Part shown: piece by piece, positions 1 to 9,000 of the stretch
Numbering within the stretch: the first letter of the stretch is position 1
How the letters are laid out: every line of letters starts with the position of its first letter
Source: Legionellales bacterium
Lineage (GTDB): Bacteria; Pseudomonadota; Gammaproteobacteria; PIVX01
DNA length: 15,612 bases
Direction: 5' to 3'
NCBI GenBank assembly: GCA_013215905.1
Contig: JABSQI010000019.1
Coordinates: 1-15,612 of the forward strand
Notes under the pieces: model-generated
Databases searched by the model: none
The model's input: the letters and a program-made list of their open reading frames with translations, nothing else
What the model was told of the DNA's origin: nothing
Program-made: the position numbers and the translations under genes

Positions 1-3000
1 GAATTAGCACTAAACGTTTCTTCATCTTGTACAGCATATACTAAAGGAGTTGCTACAGAAAGCCATAGAGCTTCACCAAGCTCACCTAATGTTCTTGTTG
101 ATGCAATAGGTGATTTCATGATTTGCATTTGCTGTTGAGATCCTAAAAGCGGAATAAACAGAATTAATTCTTTGTATGTTCTGTCTACTTGATAACGCAT
201 CACATTTTTTAAACGTTTAACAGTGTCATTATCATCATCATCTCCTCTAAACATACCTGCAAGAATTTCATTTAAAGCTAAAGTAAGCATTATAATACCT
301 ATTTCTGCCATAGTTCTATGAGCACCTTTTAGTTTATTCTTTAGTCTTTGTTCTATTTGCAATGTAGATTTTTCAGAATTGTCTTTACTATTTTCAATAT
401 GGAATTCTCTAAGCTCATCTAAAAATTCAGATTGATAATTACTAAAATCCATTTGAACTTTAGCCATTTTTCTAACAGAGAAAGCTAAAAATTTCCAAAA
501 GCTTCTATATCTACCTTCCATCCAACCTAGATTTTCATCAAAGTATTCTCTTCTAAATCTAGCTTTCATAGCTGGAGCAACCCATTTGTGAAACTGTGCA
601 GCAAGTCTACCTAAAGCATGAGCTTGAATAATCATTCTATCATCTGCAGCATAGTTACCATGAATCTCTTTGTTAACTTCTCTTATTTTATTTCTAAGCT
701 TATATCTAAATTGATCGTTGTAAGATTCTTCTGCTATAATAACAGGTTCTTGTGGAGTAGATCCTCCTTTTAAATAAACAACTGTATCAAAACCTTCTTT
801 TAAAGTTAATTTCCCATTAGAAGGATCAAACTGAAAAGCATCATATAAAGATATAATTTCATTTGTATCTTTATTTTTAACCATAGTATCCATTACCATA
901 GCCATACCAACTTTAGTTTGTACATTGTATTCTGCAGCATCCTGCATAACATAACCAAACTCTATAGCTTTTGCATAGTAAGATTTTTCAATTACATCAC
1001 TTTGTTTTTCTAACTCTCGAAGATCTGATTTATCATCCATCATTCTAAAGAAATCTACAAAAGCTTCGTACTTATTTATAGGTAAGTTAGGATCATAATT
1101 TGACTTACCTTTTAAGTTTACAGAACCTAATCTTTTAAACGCATCAGGAATAGCTTTTTTATTAAACTCTAACTCTGCGCGTTTATAAGAATCAAAAGAA
1201 TAAAATCTTTGACCTATAGCTTCAATACTATTGTTTATTCTACCTAAAACATAGTTATTAAAGTTACCAAAAGGGTTAAATGCTACATATGATAATGAAG
1301 AATAGTTTATTAAACCATCACTAAGTTTTTCAAACATACCTCTTGTAGTTTGATCATTATCATAAAAGACCATGTTCATCCATCTTTTAGCTCTTCGTAC
1401 TGTATTTTTTTCTGCACCACTTTTGGTTCCTTTTGGTACAAATTTACCGTTAGCATAAGAACCTAATTTATCTCGCCAATTACCTGGTTGATATTCTCTG
1501 TTTTCTATTACTTTAATAAAAGCATTAAAAGTATCTTCAACTCCAGACATTACTTCATAGTGCTCTGCCATACCACTAAACTTTAATAAAGCAGATCCCA
1601 TATCTCTATTAAGCTCTGAAGCTGCAGGCATATTTTCTAAACTTTTTCTTTTACTTCTCAAAGCATTTAGCTTCTTTTTATAAGAAGGAAAGTTCTTTTT
1701 AGTTCTTTTATACTCTGCTTGCAAAGCTTCAATTTCTTCATTGACTTTTTTAAGTTGAGCATCATATCTAGTCTTACCTACAAAATATACAGGTAATGTA
1801 TCAATAAGGTTACCTTCTTCATCTGTAACAATAGCTTTATTGTTTACATCATTTCCAGAAAGATTTTCTATACTTCTAGTTGCTTTTGCCCAAAGTTTAG
1901 CTACTATATTTGGTTTATCTTTAACAGCATCAAACATTTTAGACTTTATAATTGGTACTTTACCAACCATATTTGCTTTATGACCTTGAGATAATTTTTC
2001 TAATAAGTCGTTTTCATAAACATCAACAAACATTTCATAAAACTCCTTTTGTGCTTGTTCTAAAGCATTTGTAGGATTCATGATCTTGTTGTATTTTTCA
2101 CTAGTCAGTAAATTACCATTAGGAGAATTATTTATTCTTTCATTAGCTACACGATACTTTTGTTTTACTGCATAAAAAATAGATCCTTTTTCTATTTGTC
2201 CTGTGTAATTACCTCCAATTCTTACAGCTCTTGTGTATTCAACTTCATCATAATATTTATATCTAAAGTTATCATAAGCTCTTTTAGAAACATCAGTTCG
2301 TTTAGTCCAAAATATACTGTCTCCTACAATTTGATAATCTTCAAACTTAGCTCTTTCTTTTATAAATTCATCTGTATATCTATGATATCTACCAGCTATT
2401 ACAGTATTATTAATACCAACTTGCTCAGCTCTCCAAAATGCACTATGCTTTCTTTTTGCTTCTGCTAAATCAATATTAAATTGTATATCTTCTTCACTTG
2501 CTTCAGAAACATCAAATATATTTTTATAAGTAAGTCTGTTACCTACTTCATCATATAAAGCTTCGCGTAATTCATAAAGAACACTAAAATAAGCTTTACC
2601 TAACTTTTTAATATACCTTCCATTAAATTCACCTTCTTCATTAATTTGAAGCATAAAATCAAACAGTCTTTGAGGATCTACTCCTGGAGCAAGCTTTTGT
2701 AGTTTAGCTGCTGCTGCTTTAATTTTATTATTTCTTGTTAATATCTTATCAAACATCTCTTGCTTTTTAGCTTTATAGATTTTATCCATTACAGCTAATA
2801 AAGTATCTTCAGATGTAGCCATATCATTAAACTGAAGCTCCCAAAAAGGAATGTCTTTAGCATGATTAACTAAATCATTTAAAACATCATCAGTTAAATC
2901 ATCTCTACTAGATGTTTCTTTTGTTACTGCTTTTACATGATTTTCAATACCTTCATTAACTAGTTCACTAGTTTCATTTAATTGTATTTGAATTTGTCCT

Positions 3001-5480
3001 ATTAAAGCTACTTGAGTTTGATTTATGATATCAGAAGATTTTACAGAATGCAAACCTTCAAAGGTTTTAATAAATCTGTTGTAATTATTAGCATATGCAA
3101 TATACTCAGGTTTGTTAAAGTTAAGAGGATTAGCCATGTAATCACCAAAAGCTTTTATCTCACTTAAAGCGTCTCTTAAAAATTGAGTGTAAAGCTTTAA
3201 ACGTTCTGAACCTTCTTCTAGCAAACTTAAATTTATTGCAATAATAGAGTTCTGGATATTTTCTAAAGTTTGCTCTTTAGTTCTATCCATAAAAACTTTA
3301 CTTTTAATGTTTTCAATAGCATCTCTTTTAGATATTAAAGCTTTTTTATAAACTATAAGAGCTGATTGAATTACATCTAATTGCGACTCAGAGTCTAAAA
3401 AATCATCAACATCAGACTCTATTTTACCTTCAGGATTAAGTAAAGTTTCTTCATCAACTTCTACATCTTCCATTGGATCAGTAAGTCTGGTTTTTGTATT
3501 AGCTTTTGGCAGCAAATAATCTACATAGATTTGTTGATCTTGAGGTGAATGTTGTATAAAACCTTCTGTTGCTATAGTACCTGTAAATTTTTGATTTACA
3601 CCTGTACCTTCAACACCTACTTTAATATGAAATGTAACTGCGCCAGATTCTGACATGTCTACAGGATACCCCATATTATGAAGCATTCTTCTGTACATGT
3701 TTACTTGCAAACCTTGCTGACCTTTAATTGTAAGTTTATCAACATTCATTCTTCTTAACTCACTAGTAGCACTTAGCTCTAAAGGCTTTTTAGAATAAAA
3801 GTCAGACTCTACACTATTTTTACTTACTTTTAAATCGACAATTTTCATTGTCCCATCAGGTTTAACTAAAAGTAAATCAATAGCACCTGCAGTTTTTGTT
3901 ACTTTATCATATACAATTACTTGAGGTATAGCTATACTACCATCAGCTTGCATAGCTTTTAAATTTTCATTTATTGTAGTATATGCTATATCAAAATCAT
4001 GACCTTTTAAAATAGTCATTTTAGATTTTAATTCATCTGCTGATTTATTAGATGCTAAACCTTCAAGTATGCTGTCAAAATCATTTCCAATATCTAAATT
4101 GAATGCTTTATTTTTTAAATCTTCAGCACCCATCTTACCTTTAAATCTTTCAGTAGTAGATTTATATTGTTCTCCTTTATTATTTAAATCGTAATAAGTG
4201 TGATTTTTTTCATTTAGTATTACTAATGGTCCAGAATTACCTGCTGATAAAGTGTCTACAGTTTTACTATCATCTGATAAAAAAGCTTGACTGAATAAAG
4301 TACCTATTGCTGTTTCTTGCTCAGATGTTTGCGCTTTGTTTTGCAAATAAGCTAAGACTTGTAGTTTTTCAGGAGTCAAGGAATACTTTACTTTTCCACC
4401 TGAAACAATATTTAAATCAATCTTAATGTAAGGAGAGCTCAATAATTTACCTATATCAGATAAACTAGAGTTTACTTTAAGATCTTTTATAGACAAATTT
4501 TTACCTGTAATTGCTTTGTGTAAATCTTTAACTATAGATATCATCCATTTCATAAACTTACGTATTCCTTTTAGAAAGGAGTTTGTAGGTTTTTCTTCAT
4601 ATTTTTTTAAAAAGTATTTGCTTAAAGCTTGAGTTAAAAATTCTAAATCTCTGTATTCAGAATCAAACCCTTTATCATCAGTATAGTTTTCGTTTATAGA
4701 TTGTTCTAATGCAGGATATGTTTTACGAGCTTCATTTAACAAATTATCATATAAAGCTTTATTATCTAACTTTAAACCATCTACAAAAGGGTGAAGTGCT
4801 TCTTCTACAGCAACAACATCTGAAAACCTACCTTCAATTAAAACAGCTTGTTTATTAACAGGATCATAATAAGAACGCATAGAATTAAAATCTACGTTTG
4901 CTTTTTGATCTGCTGGTAAACTGTTATAATGTTTCTTAGCTTCTGCTTGACTAACTACACGAATAGAAAGATCTGGAAAAAGTCTATTTAAATGATTAAT
5001 TAAATGAGGGGTTTTAGGTTTATTAAAACCCCTACTAGATGCTTTTGTATTCTTATCAGAAAGCTTTGTGTAATCTAAATCTATTTTGTAAGTACCTCTA
5101 TACTTAGATAGTTTTATTGCTGACTTAGGTATATTATTTACTTCTAAAAATAAATAAGCTTTTTTTAAGTTTTCTAATGCAATTTCATTACTAGCTTTAG
5201 AAACACTATTTACATTGTTTACTAAAAACAAATCATTAACTCTAGTGACTAAATTATTAGCCACTAGGTTATCTAATACTTTTTCAGCAAATATACTTCG
5301 CTTAACAAGCGAGCCCATTTTTTTATTTTTTAAGTATTGCTTTGCTTCTTTTACTGTAGGATACTCATCTGTTTTATTTACCTTTTGCCAGATTGAAATT
5401 ATAGCATCTACTTTTAAATCTACTTTAAACTCTTTAAGTAAATCTTTATATTCAGTTAAATTTTTATTGTAACAAACCAT
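1..5480 (-). CDS. Large multidomain phage protein with inactive-looking metallopeptidase domain and PD-(D/E)XK nuclease (3' end outside window)
   Basis: An uninterrupted frame runs from ATG at 5480 to the left edge: 1,826 codons plus two bases, with no stop inside the window. The start is well fixed, because an in-frame TAA lies only three codons upstream and no other start fits between. Domains in order: an N-terminal region of about 160 residues; a metallopeptidase-like domain with EEALHPF at 226-232 and ExxTQAL at 280-286; a Cas4/RecB-type PD-(D/E)XK nuclease with D535, D549-x-K551 and Q592xxxY596; a long helix-rich region including a probable coiled coil at 1239-1284; an aromatic and basic block near 1622-1665; and a hydrophobic segment at 1724-1744. 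It follows the polymerase gene after one base and is probably co-translated with it. I infer a virion or ejected cargo protein. No single named family covers the whole length, and the second half is unassigned. Confidence 0.88.
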   Translation of the reverse strand, partial: MVCYNKNLTEYKDLLKEFKVDLKVDAIISIWQKVNKTDEYPTVKEAKQYLKNKKMGSLVKRSIFAEKVLDNLVANNLVTRVNDLFLVNNVNSVSKASNEIALENLKKAYLFLEVNNIPKSAIKLSKYRGTYKIDLDYTKLSDKNTKASSRGFNKPKTPHLINHLNRLFPDLSIRVVSQAEAKKHYNSLPADQKANVDFNSMRSYYDPVNKQAVLIEGRFSDVVAVEEALHPFVDGLKLDNKALYDNLLNEARKTYPALEQSINENYTDDKGFDSEYRDLEFLTQALSKYFLKKYEEKPTNSFLKGIRKFMKWMISIVKDLHKAITGKNLSIKDLKVNSSLSDIGKLLSSPYIKIDLNIVSGGKVKYSLTPEKLQVLAYLQNKAQTSEQETAIGTLFSQAFLSDDSKTVDTLSAGNSGPLVILNEKNHTYYDLNNKGEQYKSTTERFKGKMGAEDLKNKAFNLDIGNDFDSILEGLASNKSADELKSKMTILKGHDFDIAYTTINENLKAMQADGSIAIPQVIVYDKVTKTAGAIDLLLVKPDGTMKIVDLKVSKNSVESDFYSKKPLELSATSELRRMNVDKLTIKGQQGLQVNMYRRMLHNMGYPVDMSESGAVTFHIKVGVEGTGVNQKFTGTIATEGFIQHSPQDQQIYVDYLLPKANTKTRLTDPMEDVEVDEETLLNPEGKIESDVDDFLDSESQLDVIQSALIVYKKALISKRDAIENIKSKVFMDRTKEQTLENIQNSIIAINLSLLEEGSERLKLYTQFLRDALSEIKAFGDYMANPLNFNKPEYIAYANNYNRFIKTFEGLHSVKSSDIINQTQVALIGQIQIQLNETSELVNEGIENHVKAVTKETSSRDDLTDDVLNDLVNHAKDIPFWELQFNDMATSEDTLLAVMDKIYKAKKQEMFDKILTRNNKIKAAAAKLQKLAPGVDPQRLFDFMLQINEEGEFNGRYIKKLGKAYFSVLYELREALYDEVGNRLTYKNIFDVSEASEEDIQFNIDLAEAKRKHSAFWRAEQVGINNTVIAGRYHRYTDEFIKERAKFEDYQIVGDSIFWTKRTDVSKRAYDNFRYKYYDEVEYTRAVRIGGNYTGQIEKGSIFYAVKQKYRVANERINNSPNGNLLTSEKYNKIMNPTNALEQAQKEFYEMFVDVYENDLLEKLSQGHKANMVGKVPIIKSKMFDAVKDKPNIVAKLWAKATRSIENLSGNDVNNKAIVTDEEGNLIDTLPVYFVGKTRYDAQLKKVNEEIEALQAEYKRTKKNFPSYKKKLNALRSKRKSLENMPAASELNRDMGSALLKFSGMAEHYEVMSGVEDTFNAFIKVIENREYQPGNWRDKLGSYANGKFVPKGTKSGAEKNTVRRAKRWMNMVFYDNDQTTRGMFEKLSDGLINYSSLSYVAFNPFGNFNNYVLGRINNSIEAIGQRFYSFDSYKRAELEFNKKAIPDAFKRLGSVNLKGKSNYDPNLPINKYEAFVDFFRMMDDKSDLRELEKQSDVIEKSYYAKAIEFGYVMQDAAEYNVQTKVGMAMVMDTMVKNKDTNEIISLYDAFQFDPSNGKLTLKEGFDTVVYLKGGSTPQEPVIIAEESYNDQFRYKLRNKIREVNKEIHGNYAADDRMIIQAHALGRLAAQFHKWVAPAMKARFRREYFDENLGWMEGRYRSFWKFLAFSVRKMAKVQMDFSNYQSEFLDELREFHIENSKDNSEKSTLQIEQRLKNKLKGAHRTMAEIGIIMLTLALNEILAGMFRGDDDDNDTVKRLKNVMRYQVDRTYKELILFIPLLGSQQQMQIMKSPIASTRTLGELGEALWLSVATPLVYAVQDEETFSAN
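249..311 (-). other. Hydrophobic helix near the visible C-terminal end of the second protein
   Basis: Residues 1724-1744 form an almost uncharged run (GIIMLTLALNEILAGMF), preceded by a basic helix and followed by GDDDDND. A second apolar stretch, ELILFIPLLG, follows shortly after. The run could be a membrane-inserting segment of an ejected protein or a buried core helix. The internal Asn-Glu pair makes a plain membrane span uncertain. Confidence 0.4.
1629..1766 (-). other. Probable coiled coil in the second large protein
   Basis: Residues 1239-1284 are dense in Lys, Glu, Gln and Leu, with spaced hydrophobic positions (LKKVNEEIEALQAEY, then KKLNALRSKRKSLENM). A Pro/Ser break in the middle could mark the turn of a helical hairpin. 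It lies in a long helix-rich region with no domain I recognise. Confidence 0.5.
3560..4120 (-). other. PD-(D/E)XK nuclease domain, Cas4/RecB-like
   Basis: The ordered motifs are GNDFDSIL (465-472, the place where relatives have a G..(H/D) helix), GAIDLLLV with D535 (bases 3876-3878), IVDLKVS with D549 and K551 (bases 3828-3836), and QVNMYRRML with Q592 and Y596. The 14-residue spacing between the two Asp residues and the trailing QxxxY helix are those of the Cas4/AddB/RecB branch. No Cys cluster for an iron-sulfur centre was seen near it. All core residues are present, so a metal-dependent DNA-cutting activity is plausible; the target is unknown. Confidence 0.75.
4560..5025 (-). other. Metallopeptidase-like domain lacking the first metal-binding His
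   Basis: The layout resembles the zincin-like domain often found in giant phage proteins: LNRLFPDLSIRVV, then a segment ending QAVLIEG, then the active-site helix EEALHPFVDG and a later helix DLEFLTQAL. The first His of HExxH is Glu226 here (codon GAA at bases 4803-4805), while Glu227 and His230 remain. As in the upstream protein, a basic and aromatic helix (KFMKWM) follows. The domain is probably non-catalytic or binds metal differently. Because the surroundings are well kept, simple decay is less likely than a constrained variant. Confidence 0.6.
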
Positions 5481-5500
5481 ATTATTTTAAATAACATTTT
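5478..5500 (-). promoter_or_regulatory. One-base gene junction TAA-T-ATG without Shine-Dalgarno
   Basis: The polymerase stop codon and the next ATG are separated by a single T. The preceding 20 bases are nearly all A and T and contain no GGAG-like element, as is common in Bacteroidota and their phages. Reinitiation or direct coupling by ribosomes finishing the first gene is the simplest reading. Confidence 0.6.
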
Positions 5501-6020
5501 TTTAAACGGTTTAAAAAATCATTTGCACTTTCATATACTTCATCAAGATTCATGCTATCATAATATTCTAATAAACTTTCAGCATTAAAAGCTTGTATAC
5601 CTTGCGTTTCACCTTCATTATCAACATACGTAAAAAACATTTTGTCATCTTCAGTTACATTTTCATCCCACCACTTTTCAAATGATTCTTTAGCATCAGC
5701 AAAATCTTCTACATTACTAGTATTAGTTTTATCAGTTTCATTATTTTTAAATAGCTTATCAAAACTAACTGCAACACCAACCTCTTCTATATCAAAATCT
5801 TGTTCTGTTTCTTCATCATTTAACTCTATTGCGCTATCATTTTTAGTATTTTTAACATCAGCAATGTTTTCACCATCTACTTTTATTTCTTTTTCATTAG
5901 CAACTACATTACTACTATTTTTAATTTTAACACCAGTAGTTTCAACATCAAAATCAAGATTATTAAATTCATCAGTTTCATCATATTCATTTGTTTCTTC
6001 AGCATGTTCTTTAACATATT
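5482..6020 (-). other. Acidic C-terminal linker and small terminal domain of the polymerase protein
   Basis: From about residue 3173 the protein becomes rich in Glu, Asp, Asn, Thr and Ser and poor in hydrophobic residues, which suggests an unfolded linker. The last 70 or so residues (from about base 5700) regain aromatic and hydrophobic content (EKWWDEN, FFTYVD, LLEYYD, DFLNRLKK) and probably form a small helical domain. The linker holds a short repeated motif, listed separately. Tails of this kind can serve for docking or for threading through a portal; that use is inference. Confidence 0.6.
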
Positions 6021-9000
6021 CTGTTATAGCACTTATAGGAGGTCTTTCTCCAAATAAGAAACCAATACCTGATTGAGCAAATGATCCTACTAATTCTACT
6101 TCTTCGTACTCTGCATAGTTACCTATAGGTATTAATACTTCAGAATTTAATAAATAATCTTGAGATTTTGCATTTGAACCTTGAACAAATTTTAATTTAT
6201 AATAAGTAAATTTACCACCACTTCTACTTTTTTCTTTCATCCTTATAACATAAGGAAACTTAAAGTTCATATTTTCATCACCAACAGGAACAAAATTTCT
6301 AGCTAATCTCTTATGCCTTTTTAAACGCTTTCTAAAACCTTCAGATTTTTTATTTTCAATCTTTTTTAATTTTCTGTAAACATAAGGCTTTGTTTGATCT
6401 GAAAGAGCTACGCTAGAATCTAAATTAACAATAAGCTTAAATGCATCCTTGTTAGTTTTATCAACATATATAGGTTCATATTTACCACTTCTTTCATCTT
6501 TAATATTTACATCTAATTCATAAACATCAGTAGGATCTAAATCATAATTGATAACTTCTTTTAATCTTCTTCTTGCATATTCGTATTGATTTAAACTTTT
6601 TTCTTTTAAAACTTCAACTAAAGAATGTGGTAACAATTTTGCAGGCATTATTACTTTTAAACCTTCTTGACTTTGTGCGTTTTCTATAGCTTCTTCTAGT
6701 TTATCTAATCCTTTATCAAAAGCTTTTATAAATTGCTCTAAAGTGTTAAAAGTATTATTTTCAGAATCTTTAAAAAATACAATGCCTAAAGTATTATCTA
6801 AATCTTCAACTCTTTTATAACCTGATTTACCAGAACCTAAATCACTAGGATAAACATATATATCATTTTCATTTTCTTCAGCTAGTTTTTTAATGTTACC
6901 TTCGTTTAATGTTCTAGCAAGTTTTAATTCTTTAATGTAAGGATTATAAACACTTGGCTTTACTGTTTTTGCAAGTGTAGCTCTAGAAGAAGAACCTAAA
7001 TAGTTTTTATAAAAATCTTCTATTAATTCTTCAAAGCTTAAACCAAAAATCTCATTAAATTTACTTGCTGTAGAACCTGTAGGATCTTCAAAAGCATCTT
7101 GAACATAATCTAATTTATCAAATGCAGATGTTAATGTTATAGGTGCAATTGCTTCAATTAATGATTTATAACCATACTGAAGACCATCTTTTGCCATTAC
7201 ATAATGTAATATTTTAATTGCATCATGTCTAGTTTCAGGATTCATATACAAGTCTAAAAAGCCATTTTGAATGTCTATTTTTAAACTATCATTATACTTC
7301 ATAAATGTATTAGCACCTATAAAACTCATACCTGTTTTATTCTTAGGATTGCTAGATTCTTCAGCTATAATAAAATTATTTAGGAAATAATTAGTATCCT
7401 CATATCGAATTCTTAATCTGTTTATTATATCTGTTATTTTATCACCTTCTTCAAACTGAGGGTACAACATTGTATTTGCAGATGATAATGCTGAAAACTG
7501 TAATAAATTTTCTTTCTTAGATAAACTATGCAAATAAGATCTTAAGGTTAAATACGAAATTAAATCTCTACCTATTTTTTCTTTTTCATTTTCTTTATAC
7601 AATTTTTTAGAACGTACAATATCAGAATTTTCAACAATTCTATCTACAATGTCAATAAATTCTTGTTTTGCTGTTAATGCTACTTTAGGTAAAAGTACGT
7701 TTGCAAATTGTTCAAATCTTTCTACATAACCTCCTTGAATAGTATTTGAACTAAATACTTTTCTAGCATCAAACATTAATACACCTGCTGATAAAGCTTT
7801 TTGTACATCTTCTTCAGATTGAATCAATCCTATTTTTTTAAGTGCTTCTTTTTTATTACTTATTGAACTTATACCTTGACCTAATCCAGCACTTAAATTA
7901 ACAAGCTCTTTCATATAACTAGTCTCTTCACCTAGTCTATCAACTACTAAAAACTGTTCTAGTATATTATAAAGTAATACTAATTGATCAGCAGCTTTAT
8001 CAGTAGTTTTTAATTCTTCAGCTTCTTCAATAAAATCATTTAAAAAGCTTATGTTTTCAACAGATTTTTCTTTTATAGCTTTTATTAAATTAGCGTCTGT
8101 TAAACTTACACGCTTAGATATATCACTTTTTTCAGCATATTTGTTAGGTGCTAATTGTATAATTGCTGCTTCTAATTCAGGTAATATATCTTTTATGTAA
8201 GTACCTACACCTGTTTTAATATTACCATTTTCTTTTTGAAAATAAACATTTTGAATTAAAGGATTATTTAAAAATAAAATTGAAGTTCTTAAAGGTACAC
8301 CAAGTTTAGTCAAATTAGCAGCTAAGCTTAAAGCGTTAATGTTCAAACCTAATTTAGCTAATAGTCTTTCTTTAGCGTTATCCGTTGCTGCTGTAATTAA
8401 ACCTGATAAAACATATTGAGTTCTGTAACCAAATTTTTCATTAGAACCTTGTGGTAAAATTTCATGAGTTGTATTAAACTTATAATACTCATTAGAATTA
8501 AACTCAATAGTCGGTAATATATTTGTACCTTTTACAAAGTGTCTGTGTATTTCAACATTATGTTCACCTAGTAAATTTAAATATACATTAGGTAATACTA
8601 CTGCACCAATAGATCGAGCACCAGTTTTATTATTTTTATACATCCTTGTTTTCCACAACAAGTTATCTACACTTGCACCTTCTTCTTTTGTTTTTTCTAA
8701 AAGTTCTGGTACTTCTGCTTTTAAGAAATCTACTACATCAAATAGTGCATCTAAATCTGCAGGTTGATAAGATATAGGAGTAGTTCTTTCTTGTTCTGTA
8801 TTTCCCTTCTTTATATAAGGAATTCCTGTATTTTCTTCAGTAATGCTGTAATACTGATCATCAATTTGAATTGATCTACTATCTGCAGCTTTAGGATTTA
8901 TCTTTTTTAAGAATAAAGGTTTACTTTGAGTAACATGGTTATTACCCATTAAAGCATATTTATAATCTAAGATGTCATTGTTAACTGCACCTGTATAAGG

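Noticed and set aside
227..243. Short trinucleotide run (ATC repeated)
   Set aside because: It simply encodes an Asp run in the second protein; too short to suggest a functional DNA repeat.
2160..2468. Plus-strand open frame of 102 codons
   Set aside because: It lies wholly antisense to the second large gene, and its product is a Ser/Phe/Ile-rich string typical of the complement of AT-rich coding sequence.
5215..5472. Plus-strand open frame of 85 codons
   Set aside because: Antisense to the N-terminal part of the second large gene, whose frame and domain match are clear; no recognisable product.
5478..5500. Frameshift joining the two large genes into one
   Set aside because: The first frame ends in a proper TAA, the second has a good ATG one base later with an in-frame stop just upstream, and each side has its own complete N- or C-terminal architecture.
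5773..5955. Second and third polymerase active sites (DFDV, DFDI in the tail)
   Set aside because: They lack the third Asp and the surrounding barrel sequence and lie in a low-complexity acidic linker.
5642..6076. Plus-strand open frame of 144 codons, Ser/Leu-rich
   Set aside because: It is the complement of the acidic Glu/Asp/Asn tail of the polymerase protein, which produces Ser/Phe/Leu runs on the other strand.
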